Assembly (NCBI GenBank): GCA_016342455.1 | Contig: JAEIOE010000001.1 | Location: 1-64,000, forward strand | Direction of reading: 5' to 3' | Origin: Mycoplasmatota bacterium | GTDB lineage: Bacteria; Bacillota_I; Bacilli_A; Izemoplasmatales; Hujiaoplasmataceae | DNA: 64,000 nucleotides | Part shown: piece by piece, positions 48,695 to 57,248 of the stretch | Position numbering within the stretch: the stretch's first letter is position 1 | How the letters are laid out: every line of letters starts with the position of its first letter | Notes under the pieces: model-generated | The model's input: the letters and a program-made list of their open reading frames with translations, nothing else | Database searches by the model: none | Told to the model about the DNA's origin: nothing | Position numbers and translations under genes: made by a program

Positions 48695-49535
48695 ATCTTT
48701 ATTATTTATTCCAGGGAATAATCCATCTATGATACAAAATGCGGATGTATTTAATTCGGATGGTATTATATTTGATTTAGAAGATTCAGTTGATATCAAT
48801 GAAAAGGATAATGCAAGGAATTTAGTTAATAACTATCTAAGTTCAGCAAACAATTATCCTTCTTTAGTTGTGTTAAGAGTAAATCCAATTGATACAGAAT
48901 TTTTCAAAAAAGACATTGAGTTAATAAAAACAAAAAAAATTAATTACATTCTTTTACCAAAAACTACTATGGATGCTTTAAATGTGCTAGAAGAAATGTT
49001 GTATGATATTGAAGTTAAATTTGATTTAGATACTGTAAAAGTGATAGCTTTAGTAGAAAGCGCTAAATCGATCATACAAATATTTAAAATAGCAAAACAT
49101 TGTAGAGTAGAAGCAATTCTTTTGGGCGCTGAAGATCTATGTAATGATTTAGAAATAGATCGATCTAATGAAGGAAATGAAATATTGTTTGCGAGATCAA
49201 GAGTGATATATGCTTGTGCTAGTAATAATATTATTTCCATTGATACTCCAAACACAAATATTGATGATGAGTTATTACTGAGAGAAGATTGTTTGAATGC
49301 AAAAAATTTAGGAATGAAAGCAAAATCATCTATTCATCCTAGTCAACTTGAAATAATAAATGAAGTGTTCTCACCATCAAAAAAAGAAATCATATGGGCT
49401 AAAAGAGTTTTAGAAGCTGTAGAAAAAAATATAGGAAAAGGAGCTTTTAGTTTAGATGGAAAAATGATTGATAAACCAATCATACTAAAGGCACAAAAGA
49501 TAATTCAAAAAGCAAATAAATATAATATGGAGTAA
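48687..49535 (+). CDS. citE: Citramalate/citrate lyase beta subunit
   Basis: A 282-residue HpcH/HpaI-family lyase. It begins RSLLFIPGNNPSMIQNADVFNSDGIIFDLEDSV, the CitE signature, followed by the Mg-binding ALVESAKSI and LGAEDLCNDL segments. It would cleave citramalyl-ACP to acetyl-ACP and pyruvate. The substrate is inferred from the operon. Eight bases separate it from citF. Confidence 0.92.
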   Translation: MFRSLLFIPGNNPSMIQNADVFNSDGIIFDLEDSVDINEKDNARNLVNNYLSSANNYPSLVVLRVNPIDTEFFKKDIELIKTKKINYILLPKTTMDALNVLEEMLYDIEVKFDLDTVKVIALVESAKSIIQIFKIAKHCRVEAILLGAEDLCNDLEIDRSNEGNEILFARSRVIYACASNNIISIDTPNTNIDDELLLREDCLNAKNLGMKAKSSIHPSQLEIINEVFSPSKKEIIWAKRVLEAVEKNIGKGAFSLDGKMIDKPIILKAQKIIQKANKYNME

Positions 49536-49543
49536 GGTGTAAT

Positions 49544-51052
49544 ATGATAAATTCAGTTAATAGATTTATTCCAGATAACTTAATAGCTTATCAAGGTAGT
49601 GATGAATATAAAAACAAAAAAAGGATATTAATTGATAAGAAACAAAAACAGTTAAAGACTGTTTTTTTGAATAGTATTGAAGAAGCTTTTGATTTATACA
49701 ACATTAAATCGGAAATGTGCCTTTCATTTCATCATCATTTAAGAAACGGTGATTTTGTTATTCAAAAAGTATGTGAAGTGATAAAAGAGAGAGATTTAAA
49801 AAATTTACATTTTGCCCCAAGTTCGATATTTCCTAGCTATACAAACATAGTTGATTTAATTAAAACCGGTAATATAACTGATATACATACTAATTATTTA
49901 AATGGTCCGGTTGCAAAAACGATTAGTGAAGGAAATCTTTCAGGTAAACTTATTATGAATACACACGGCGGAAGAGCAAGATTAATCGAAAGTGGAGACC
50001 TGAAAATTAATATTGCCTTCATTGCTTGTCCAGTAGTTGATAAACTAGGCAATGGAACAGGTTCTTATGGAAAATCAGCTTGTGGTACCTTAGGTTATGC
50101 TATAAGTGACCTTGAATATGCAGATGTTGTAATATTGGTTACAGATACAATTGTTGAAAAAATCGAACACAAACAAATTGATGGAAGCTATGTAGATGCG
50201 GTAATCCAAATTAATCAAATTGGAGATTCAAACGGAATTATTTCAGGAACAACAAAATTAACAAAAGATCCTATAGGATTAAAGATTGCAAAGGAATGTT
50301 CAATGATTTTAAAGGAACTTGGAGTAATAAAAAATGGCTTTTCTATGCAAACAGGTGCTGGAAAAACCTCATTAGCGGTGGTTAAGTATATTAGAGATAT
50401 AATGATAGAAGACGGTATCAAGGGGTCCTTTGCTTCTGGGGGTATAACGGCCAGTTATGTCCAAATGTTAGAAGAAAACCTGTTTGATAAGCTATATGAT
50501 GTACAATGCTTCGACCTTGAAGCAGTAGAGTCATATCACAAAAATAAGAACCATTTAGCTATGTCAGCATCCCAATATGGAAATCCTTTCGAAAATAACA
50601 CGGTAGCTTCACGGTTGTCATTTGTTGTATTAGGGGCTGCTGAAATTGATTTAGACTTTAATGTCAATGTAACCACTGATTCTATGGGATATTTGATAGG
50701 TGGTAGTGGTGGACACGCCGATATTGCCCATGAAGCCGACCTTACAATAGTGATTTCACCATTGATTAAATCAAGGATACCTTTAATCAAAGATGAGGTG
50801 ATGACTGTTACTACTCCTGGCTGTGATATTGATATGCTAATTACAGAGAGAGGGATAGCGATAAACCCTAATAGGTTAGACTTGTTAGAAAAGCTTAAAA
50901 ATAGCCACTTTCCACTAGTTTCAATTAAAGAATTATATGATATAACTCATAAAATAACAGGCGTTCCAAAGAAGATTTTGAAATCTAGTGAAATTATTGG
51001 CTATGTAGAATATAGAGATGGATCATTTATTGATTGTATCTACAAAATTTAA
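49544..51052 (+). CDS. citF: Citramalate/citrate lyase alpha subunit
   Basis: A 502-residue CitF, the acyl-carrier-protein transferase. Family stretches are LSFHHHLRNGD, TNYLNGPV, NTHGGRARLIESGDLKI, MQTGAGKTSLAV and the GGSGGHADIAHEADLTIVI segment. It works with CitD and CitE to swap the acyl group. It is followed by 90 bases before the maturation gene citXG, with no obvious terminator. Confidence 0.94.
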   Translation: MINSVNRFIPDNLIAYQGSDEYKNKKRILIDKKQKQLKTVFLNSIEEAFDLYNIKSEMCLSFHHHLRNGDFVIQKVCEVIKERDLKNLHFAPSSIFPSYTNIVDLIKTGNITDIHTNYLNGPVAKTISEGNLSGKLIMNTHGGRARLIESGDLKINIAFIACPVVDKLGNGTGSYGKSACGTLGYAISDLEYADVVILVTDTIVEKIEHKQIDGSYVDAVIQINQIGDSNGIISGTTKLTKDPIGLKIAKECSMILKELGVIKNGFSMQTGAGKTSLAVVKYIRDIMIEDGIKGSFASGGITASYVQMLEENLFDKLYDVQCFDLEAVESYHKNKNHLAMSASQYGNPFENNTVASRLSFVVLGAAEIDLDFNVNVTTDSMGYLIGGSGGHADIAHEADLTIVISPLIKSRIPLIKDEVMTVTTPGCDIDMLITERGIAINPNRLDLLEKLKNSHFPLVSIKELYDITHKITGVPKKILKSSEIIGYVEYRDGSFIDCIYKI

Positions 51053-51142
51053 TAGCTATTTAAGCAAAAAATCTACAAGAAATAGTAAAATTAAAATTAT
51101 ATATATTTATCTAAAATATGTGTTTTAAGGAGATGAAATTCA

Positions 51143-52390
51143 GTGGAGACAATAGTAAAATTTGAAAATATATTGGCTGCAAGAGAAGAAAGATACCAAA
51201 AAATGCAATTTTTGAAAACAGGTTATAAGACCGTAATTACGGTCAAAACAAACGTTCCGGGTATCATTAAAAATTTGAAGCTATCTTATACACTTACTAA
51301 ATTGTTTAAAAACCTTATACCAAAAATGTATATTGCTAAACTATTGTTTTTTGATACTTTAGATGGACCATACTACTTAATTGGTTCAAATTATGATGCA
51401 GACGGTATTAAAAATGCCTTAATGTCTATAGAAGATGAGCATTTCTTAGGTAGGTTCATTGATTTAGATGTATATGATGGAAAAAAAACACTAAGTAGAC
51501 AAGTTCCTAGAAACTGTTACCTTTGTGACAATGTTGCCTTTAATTGTATTAGAGAAAAAAGACATTCAATAGAAGAATTAATTTCGTTTGTAGAGAACAA
51601 AACACTTTTATATTTTGAACAAGAGGTTTCTAGGATTATAGATGACTCTATTTTGTTAGAGTTAAATCTTCATCCGAAATTTGGATTAGTGACACCTAAT
51701 ACAAAAGGCTCACATAAAGATATGAATTACAAGTTAATGACTAGAGCAAAGAATACAATTTTACCTTACCTTGTTCAAATGTTCACAGTCGGATGGAAGT
51801 CAAAACTGAATGATGTATTTCTAAAAATCAGAATAATTGGTTTAGAAGCTGAAAAGGAAATGTTCAAAGTAACAAATAATATAAACGCTTATAAAGGTTT
51901 AATTTTTAATTTGGGAATTTTAGTTTCAGCATACGGTTATGTTTTTAGAAATCATCATGACATAGAAAATATATATGATGTGGTTAAAAGTATGTCAGTT
52001 GATATTTTAAAGGACTTTGATACTTCTAATAAAACTTTTGGGTATTTTGCTTATGAACAATATAATATCCTTGGAGCAAGAGGTGAGGTTCATAAAGGAA
52101 TACCTAATGTTAAAAAAGCACTTTCTTATTTAAAAAGTTTTTCACAAGAATCAAGAACAAGAACTTTAATGTATTTGATATCAGTTACAGAAGATACAGT
52201 TTTATTAAAGAGATCAAAGGATATTGATCATTATTTAGAAATAAAAAAAATGTTTAAAGATAATTTAAATGGTAGCCCAGAAGATATAATTAATCTAGAT
52301 AAATATTGCATAAAAAACAATTTAAGTTTCGGTGGCAGTGCGGATTTGTTAATATTAACTATATTTTTGAAAAAAATAGGATTAAATTAA
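51143..52390 (+). CDS. citXG: CitX-CitG fusion: lyase ACP prosthetic-group synthesis and transfer
   Basis: A 415-residue two-domain protein starting at GTG 51143 with AAGGAGATG. Residues ~1-160 resemble CitX, the phosphoribosyl-dephospho-CoA transferase. They contain GRFIDLDVYDGKKTLSRQVPR and CYLCDNVAFNCIREKRHS. Residues ~165-415 resemble CitG, the triphosphoribosyl-dephospho-CoA synthase. They contain HPKFGLVTPNTKGSHKDMNY, ARGEVHKGIPNVKKAL and GGSADLL. CitG makes, and CitX installs, the CitD prosthetic group; fused CitXG is known in other bacteria. The CitC ligase that acetylates the group is not found nearby. Confidence 0.9.
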   Translation: METIVKFENILAAREERYQKMQFLKTGYKTVITVKTNVPGIIKNLKLSYTLTKLFKNLIPKMYIAKLLFFDTLDGPYYLIGSNYDADGIKNALMSIEDEHFLGRFIDLDVYDGKKTLSRQVPRNCYLCDNVAFNCIREKRHSIEELISFVENKTLLYFEQEVSRIIDDSILLELNLHPKFGLVTPNTKGSHKDMNYKLMTRAKNTILPYLVQMFTVGWKSKLNDVFLKIRIIGLEAEKEMFKVTNNINAYKGLIFNLGILVSAYGYVFRNHHDIENIYDVVKSMSVDILKDFDTSNKTFGYFAYEQYNILGARGEVHKGIPNVKKALSYLKSFSQESRTRTLMYLISVTEDTVLLKRSKDIDHYLEIKKMFKDNLNGSPEDIINLDKYCIKNNLSFGGSADLLILTIFLKKIGLN

Positions 52391-52485
52391 ATACTGTTAT
52401 TATATTAAAAAACCCTTAATTCACTTGACATTAGGGCGCTTTAGAAGACTATTTAAAAAAAATCATTTATTTTGATATTTTTTCC

Positions 52486-52514
52486 TTGACAATCATAGTT
52501 AGTAATAGTAAAAT
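52486..52514 (+). promoter_or_regulatory. Promoter of the tRNA-Val/tRNA-Thr pair
   Basis: TTGACA and TAAAAT are separated by 17 bases, 20 bases before tRNA-Val. Confidence 0.75.
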
Positions 52515-52533
52515 TGTAATGCATAAATAAAGT

Positions 52534-52609
52534 GGGGGTTTAGCTCAGCTGGGAGAGCATCTGCCTTACAAGCAGAGGGTCGGCGGTTCGAGCCCGTCAA
52601 CCCCCACCA
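52534..52609 (+). tRNA. tRNA-Val (anticodon TAC)
   Basis: GGGGGTT/AACCCCC acceptor stem, discriminator A and encoded CCA. The D arm begins TAGCTCAGCTGG. The anticodon loop CTTACAA gives TAC. The T loop reads TTCGAGC. Length is 76 bases. Confidence 0.96.
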
Positions 52610-52613
52610 TTAT

Positions 52614-52690
<77 letters not shown>

Positions 52691-52762
52691 TTTAGGCTAA
52701 ATATAGGGAAGTAGAATTTTGTTCTATTTCCTTTTTTTTATGTCTTGTAACGTATTGCCCGT

Positions 52763-52786
52763 AAAATGGGTGTCAAAATGGGTGTC
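52763..52786. repeat. Tandem 12-base direct repeat near the integrase 3' end
   Basis: AAAATGGGTGTC occurs twice head to tail (52763-52774 and 52775-52786). It lies between the tRNA-Thr end and the integrase stop codon, where integrase arm-type binding repeats often lie. Function is inferred. Confidence 0.45.
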
Positions 52787-54068
52787 AAACATTATTCTTG
52801 CTAGCTCTATATTTAGCCAACTTTTTAATTTGTTCGTCCTCGAAGTCGGTTTTTATATGTTGATAGATGTTTTCTGTAACCTTAGAATCTTCATGTCCTA
52901 GCCAGGAGGAAGTAACCATTTTAGCAATTCCCGCATTAAGACACTGTGTAGCGAAGTAGTGTCTAAGAATATGAAGAGATACATTTTCAAGGCCAAAATT
53001 AGTTGCATGTGTTGAAAAGTTACGAGCGGATCTCCACAATGAAACTTTAGCAAAAACTCTTGAACTAGTTTTATCTAACTCATTTAATATATCTTGTGCC
53101 TCCTTGAATAATGGAATTGTCCTTATAGAAGCTCGTGTTTTTGGTGTAGAAACTTTACCCATAATCGTATTAAATGATTTTGTTATTGCTATCTTATCGG
53201 TAATGTCTTGCCATTCTAAAGCAAGAGCTTCACCTTTTCGCAACCCTGATACTGAAATAAATTTAGCAAATTGGTACAAATTATAATCTTTTTCTTTTAG
53301 ATACTCAAAAAACTTATTTAATTCAATAGAAGTAGGAATAACTTTTTCTTTCGCTTTTGGTTTCTTAATTGTGTCAATATAATCAAAAGGATTCTCCTTT
53401 ATAATTTTTGTTTGTGCCAACTTATTGAAACATCCTTTCATCAATAAGTAAGTTCTGTGCCTGCCAGTTGGTGCTTGTATAGATAAGAAAAAGCGTTCCA
53501 AATCCATAGAATTTATATGTCGAACTTGTTTATTACCAATTGGACTGTTTTTAACTTTACCAATTAAATAAACTTTGTAATCTTTATATGAAGCAGCTGC
53601 CAATTCATCTTTATATATTTTCATCCATTCAACAATCCACTTATTGAGCGTAATTTTATTAGATATTAATCTCTCTTTTTTATTAAGATTGCGCTCGACA
53701 ATAGCTTTATTAATCTTTAAAACAATTTCTTTTTTCGTTGAAGCATAGAGGCATTTACGGAGACCATTGTCGTAATATCTCCCTTGCCAGCGACCATCTT
53801 TTCTTTTTGAGATGGAACCTTCTTTTAATTTCATTATAATATCTCCTTTTTCTTCGAAGACATCATTTCTATTTGGTGTTTTTGTTTCAGATTCTATATA
53901 TGATTCTGTTTGTCCAACTGAATAACATTTATTGATGTTGTCATAATAAACTTCAAATGTCTTTTTCTCAGAAGGGTTTGATAATAAATTGTAACCATTG
54001 AAATATGTTTCTAATTCATTAATGGATTCTTTGATTTTTTTAAGTTCTCCAAGCAAATATTTATGCAT
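52785..54068 (-). CDS. int: Tyrosine recombinase/integrase of the integrated element
   Basis: A 427-residue phage-type integrase. The catalytic residues are R277 (GLRKGE), H366 and R369 (HILRH), H392 (WLGHED) and nucleophile Y402 (IYQH). An AP2-like arm-binding domain starts KEGSISKRKDGRWQGRYYDNG at residue ~81. The first 78 residues are an unusual charged extension. Two starts have strong ribosome-binding sites. One is ATG 54068 (AAGGAGACT upstream). The other is internal ATG 53834 (AAGGAGAT upstream), which would give a 349-residue protein of normal integrase size. It lies directly beside tRNA-Thr and points toward it. Confidence 0.92.
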   Translation of the reverse strand: MHKYLLGELKKIKESINELETYFNGYNLLSNPSEKKTFEVYYDNINKCYSVGQTESYIESETKTPNRNDVFEEKGDIIMKLKEGSISKRKDGRWQGRYYDNGLRKCLYASTKKEIVLKINKAIVERNLNKKERLISNKITLNKWIVEWMKIYKDELAAASYKDYKVYLIGKVKNSPIGNKQVRHINSMDLERFFLSIQAPTGRHRTYLLMKGCFNKLAQTKIIKENPFDYIDTIKKPKAKEKVIPTSIELNKFFEYLKEKDYNLYQFAKFISVSGLRKGEALALEWQDITDKIAITKSFNTIMGKVSTPKTRASIRTIPLFKEAQDILNELDKTSSRVFAKVSLWRSARNFSTHATNFGLENVSLHILRHYFATQCLNAGIAKMVTSSWLGHEDSKVTENIYQHIKTDFEDEQIKKLAKYRASKNNV

Positions 54069-54094
54069 ACAGTCTCCTTGGATGAACTGTTTAT

Positions 54095-54472
54095 TTATTT
54101 TATTGTTTTGTAAAAGATGTTTTCATCTTTATTTCTAAATGCTTTTTCGTTTCTGGTCATCAAGAGATAATCAATTGCCCCAGATAGAGATAGCAAATCT
54201 TTGTTATCAAGTTCATCCAATTTAAATATTACTTCTTCATAACTCATTTTCTTTATTTTTAAATCAATGTCTTGTGCTAGAAACTTTCTTCCAAATAATT
54301 CGTCAATACTAATTTTAAAGAAATCGGCCAATACTAGAGCATTTTCTTGTGAAATACTTCTTTCGAAGTTTTTCATTTTCGATAAAGTAGAAACATCGAT
54401 GTGAGTTGCATCAGACACTTTTTTTGCTGAAATCTTTTTTTCTTTTAGAATTTTACCTAGGTTGTTAATCAT
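54095..54472 (-). CDS. XRE-family transcriptional repressor of the element
   Basis: A 125-residue protein with an N-terminal HTH_3 domain (IDVSTLSKMKNFERSISQENALVLADFFKISIDELFGRKFL). The C-terminal part is helical and acidic and lacks a LexA-type peptidase site. It is divergent from the small gene at 54630, and a perfect palindrome lies in the shared region. It is probably the lysogeny repressor of the element. It is 26 bases upstream of the integrase and likely co-transcribed with it. Confidence 0.85.
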   Translation of the reverse strand: MINNLGKILKEKKISAKKVSDATHIDVSTLSKMKNFERSISQENALVLADFFKISIDELFGRKFLAQDIDLKIKKMSYEEVIFKLDELDNKDLLSLSGAIDYLLMTRNEKAFRNKDENIFYKTIK

Positions 54473-54569
54473 TTTGTTGCCTCCTTATTTTAAAAAATGT
54501 TGCTTATATATCTATATTATAGTATAAAAAACACTTAAGTTGATAAATAATATTTTTTTAATTATATAA

Positions 54570-54599
54570 TTGACAAATAGGAAACTAAAAAGTTATAAT
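54570..54599 (+). promoter_or_regulatory. Early promoter of the element
   Basis: TTGACA (54570-54575) and TATAAT (54594-54599) with an 18-base spacer precede the first rightward gene by about 30 bases. Confidence 0.7.
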
Positions 54600-54606
54600 T
54601 ATAACT
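54591..54606. promoter_or_regulatory. Perfect 16-base palindrome over the early -10 (candidate repressor operator)
   Basis: AGTTATAATTATAACT reads the same on both strands and includes the -10 box of the rightward promoter. Placement between divergent repressor and early genes is typical of a lysogeny operator. Confidence 0.55.
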
Positions 54607-54629
54607 ATAATAGACAGAAAGGAAATTTT

Positions 54630-54800
54630 ATGAACGTTGATAAAAATGACATTGATAATTTGAGGATATTAAAAAATAATTACAAATTTTTTGATTATTT
54701 GAATGATTCAGCCGTTAATGAAATGAAAAAGACATTAGAAAATGCGATAGCGATTATATGTCAATATATTGCTGAACATCCAAGTGAATTGAAATATTAA
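54630..54800 (+). CDS. Small protein of the element, unknown function
   Basis: A 56-residue protein from ATG 54630 with AGAAAGGAAA upstream. An in-frame TTG at 54570 is unlikely because it is the -35 box. It is charged and mostly helical (NAIAIICQYIAEHPSELKY). I see no known motif. It is the first rightward gene under the predicted repressor operator. Downstream is a hairpin (54820-54838) with no T-run. Confidence 0.6.
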   Translation: MNVDKNDIDNLRILKNNYKFFDYLNDSAVNEMKKTLENAIAIICQYIAEHPSELKY

Positions 54801-54844
54801 TTTTAAGTTAAATACTATGAGACTAAGTTGCTTGGTCTTATAAA

Positions 54845-54861
54845 TTTGACTTAAAGTCAAA
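54845..54861. repeat. Hyphenated palindrome upstream of gene 54879
   Basis: TTTGACTT-A-AAGTCAAA is a perfect 8-base inverted repeat with one central base, just before the ribosome-binding site of the next gene. It may be an operator or part of a translational control hairpin. Confidence 0.4.
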
Positions 54862-54878
54862 AGAGAAGGAGAAATATT

Positions 54879-55391
54879 ATGGAACAAGAAAAAAAGACAT
54901 TAAAAGCAGTAAATGATCCACATTTATTTGTTAAGGCTTCAAATATGAGTGAGAAGAATTTTTTAGCACTACCGAAATTAAATGCATTGTTACAAAAGAC
55001 TAAGTCTAAAACTGGTTATACAAGATGCAATTTAATTGTAGAAGTAGAAAAAACACATTTAGTTTTAACTATACAATTAACAGAAGCTAGATATAATTTT
55101 TTACGTTTAAAACTAAATAGAGAAGTTATTGATAAAAACGGTAGAGAAGTATTTGATTTTCCATTTTTAGTTCCATTTAGATTTATTAAAGGAATGAATT
55201 CAAATGGAGAGTATAAGTCGATTGAACTAATCTTGGGCCAATTTTTGTATGAAACATACTTTTTTAATGATTTCAATGAGTTAGGAATTCTAGAAATACT
55301 TGAAGACACAAAAAAATTATACATAGATTGGTATGTTAGACCGGACAAAGTTGATATAACTCAGACAATAAATTCTAAATGGGATGATTAA
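54879..55391 (+). CDS. Element-encoded protein, unknown; ssDNA-binding role possible by position
   Basis: A 170-residue soluble protein without signal peptide or membrane segment. Strands alternate with charged loops (RCNLIVEVEKTHLVLTIQLTEARYNFLRLKL; SIELILGQFLYETYFF). No family is recognised. In filamentous phages the gene before the coat genes often encodes a single-stranded-DNA-binding protein (pV), and the small beta-rich makeup allows that. It is a guess. The next gene starts inside its final codons. Confidence 0.6.
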   Translation: MEQEKKTLKAVNDPHLFVKASNMSEKNFLALPKLNALLQKTKSKTGYTRCNLIVEVEKTHLVLTIQLTEARYNFLRLKLNREVIDKNGREVFDFPFLVPFRFIKGMNSNGEYKSIELILGQFLYETYFFNDFNELGILEILEDTKKLYIDWYVRPDKVDITQTINSKWDD

Positions 55392-55653
55392 AATGGTTTT
55401 TGGAGATTTATATAATCTTCTTAAGTCGGATGTTCTTTTTGAAATTAAAATGAATAAAATGTGTTTTTTTAAAGGAACTAAGAATCAATTTGAAGATTTA
55501 AAAAACAAGGATTATAAAGGTATCGAATCTCTAGAGATTAATTCTATTGCAATTGATAATAATGAAGAAATCGAAAATGTATTCTTATCAGTATTGAAAA
55601 TAGATTTTATAGAAGTTTCCTTGTTTAAAGAAGGTGATACAACTAATAAATGA
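55384..55653 (+). CDS. Small protein of the element, unknown function
   Basis: An 89-residue protein (ATG 55384, or ATG 55393) overlapping the previous stop. It is acidic, with no membrane helix, so it cannot be a major coat protein. It probably belongs to the same cytosolic module as 54879. No motif was recognised. Confidence 0.55.
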   Translation: MIKMVFGDLYNLLKSDVLFEIKMNKMCFFKGTKNQFEDLKNKDYKGIESLEINSIAIDNNEEIENVFLSVLKIDFIEVSLFKEGDTTNK

Positions 55654-55697
55654 TTTGAAATGTTAAAAATAGAATTTTATAAATAGGAGGAAAGAAA

Positions 55698-57248
55698 TTG
55701 AAAAAGAAAATATTATTTTTATTTACACTATTTGTAGCATTACTTGCTACTGTATCGACAACGATACAACCTACTTATGCGTTTGAAGGGACAAATGCAA
55801 TTACATCTGTTACTACGACAGCAATCAATGATGATAGCAGTAATTTAATGGGAGTTGATTTTAATTCCTCAAGTTTACAGGGGAAACATATTAATGTAAT
55901 TCTAGATTTAGGAAACTCAATATCTAGAGATGAAATACGTATGTCGCTGAAAGATAACTCGAATATCTACCGAATTGGCTATAGTAATAGCATCGTAGTA
56001 TCATCTTTGCCACATTATAATGATGATAATACTGTAGAGTTTTCATTTTATTATGATTCTGCTTCAACAGGATATGAATTGATGTTTTATACTACGGTTG
56101 ATACCGTGAAGACAACATCATTACCAGCAACTAAAACAATTGAAAATATTGATACATGGCTATTTTTTGAAGTAGTTGATGTTACTTCTAATCCAGCATA
56201 TCCATATGTTAATATGAGAACTTATGATTATGAGTATCTTAATTATGAAGCGTACTCAGCTGTAGATAGTTTTTTATTAGATAAAAACAGTTATATGAAT
56301 TATCTAGAAGAAGACTTAGATTTTAGTGATTTAGTTATCAAATATGAATCTGATGGATTTGCTATTGATAAAATTGAGGTAGATGACACACATACTTTAG
56401 GTCTTGTCAAAGTATATTTAGGATATACTGAAGAGACTTTAACTGAAGTAGAGTTTTCATTTGAACTTAATGAAGCCAAAATGTACCCAACATTAGAAAA
56501 TGTAAATGATGTTGCAGTTCTTCCTGGTTCTTGGATTGATTTAGGCTCTTGGGATGTAGATGATACTACAGGTAAATCAGCTAGAGATATGATATCTGAT
56601 ATTGCAGTATTCGGCCATGAAACAACGGGAGAAGAGATTAGTGATTTTTCATATAGAAGTTTATTTGGTACGACGTTATCTGATGATTGGTACACAACAG
56701 CTGGGACATACCAAGTTGTAATTAGTCAAAGTGGTTTAACTGATATGTATCAATGGATTACTGAGATTTCAGTTACAGATATAACTCCTGCAGCCACAAC
56801 TGATCCAATTGACACAAATACAGTAGACGAGAATTTTCCAGTAATTGAAGGAGAAGACACAGTAGAATTTTTAACTGAAGATTTCAGTATATTAATGTTA
56901 AAATCTCAGTACAATTTATCAGACGAAGAAGATATCAATGCATTATTATCATTAGATATTAAAGAAGATGGAACTACTTTACCGGAAGAAGATTACATAG
57001 ATGGAACATACACTGTAGTTTTAACTTGTGAAGATTCAGATGGGAATATTACAGAAAAAACTGTAACTGTTAATCTAGTAAATGAAATTGGTGAAGACAC
57101 AATTGTTATTACCGCTACATTGTTGACTGCATTAGCTAATAATTGGATGTCTCTAGTCGCTGTTATTGTTGTAATATTAGGTTTTGTATTAGTTGTTACT
57201 AAAGTCAAAACAGGAAAAAAAATAAAGCGATATAAAAGGAGAAAATGA
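55698..57248 (+). CDS. Secreted, C-terminally membrane-anchored protein of the element (pIII-like candidate)
   Basis: A 516-residue protein starting at TTG 55698 with AGGAGG upstream. A classical signal peptide spans residues 1-28 (KKKILFLFTLFVALLATVSTT). The body is Thr/Asp/Ser-rich and strand-rich. Residues ~385-470 look like an Ig-like/DUF5011 domain (DGTYTVVLTCEDSDGNITEKTVTV). The C terminus is a hydrophobic helix (residues ~480-500) followed by a basic tail (KIKRYKRRK). This layout matches phage pIII-type adsorption proteins and generic surface proteins. The C-terminal 50 residues also resemble a filamentous-phage major coat in pattern. The next gene starts four bases inside its end. Confidence 0.65.
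   Translation: MKKKILFLFTLFVALLATVSTTIQPTYAFEGTNAITSVTTTAINDDSSNLMGVDFNSSSLQGKHINVILDLGNSISRDEIRMSLKDNSNIYRIGYSNSIVVSSLPHYNDDNTVEFSFYYDSASTGYELMFYTTVDTVKTTSLPATKTIENIDTWLFFEVVDVTSNPAYPYVNMRTYDYEYLNYEAYSAVDSFLLDKNSYMNYLEEDLDFSDLVIKYESDGFAIDKIEVDDTHTLGLVKVYLGYTEETLTEVEFSFELNEAKMYPTLENVNDVAVLPGSWIDLGSWDVDDTTGKSARDMISDIAVFGHETTGEEISDFSYRSLFGTTLSDDWYTTAGTYQVVISQSGLTDMYQWITEISVTDITPAATTDPIDTNTVDENFPVIEGEDTVEFLTEDFSILMLKSQYNLSDEEDINALLSLDIKEDGTTLPEEDYIDGTYTVVLTCEDSDGNITEKTVTVNLVNEIGEDTIVITATLLTALANNWMSLVAVIVVILGFVLVVTKVKTGKKIKRYKRRK

Noticed and set aside
52401..52445. Terminator after citXG from CCCTTAAT/ATTAGGG
   Set aside because: The stem is imperfect and there is no T-run after it.
54570..54800. 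A 76-residue frame starting at TTG 54570
   Set aside because: The TTG is the -35 box of the early promoter, whereas ATG 54630 has a proper ribosome-binding site.
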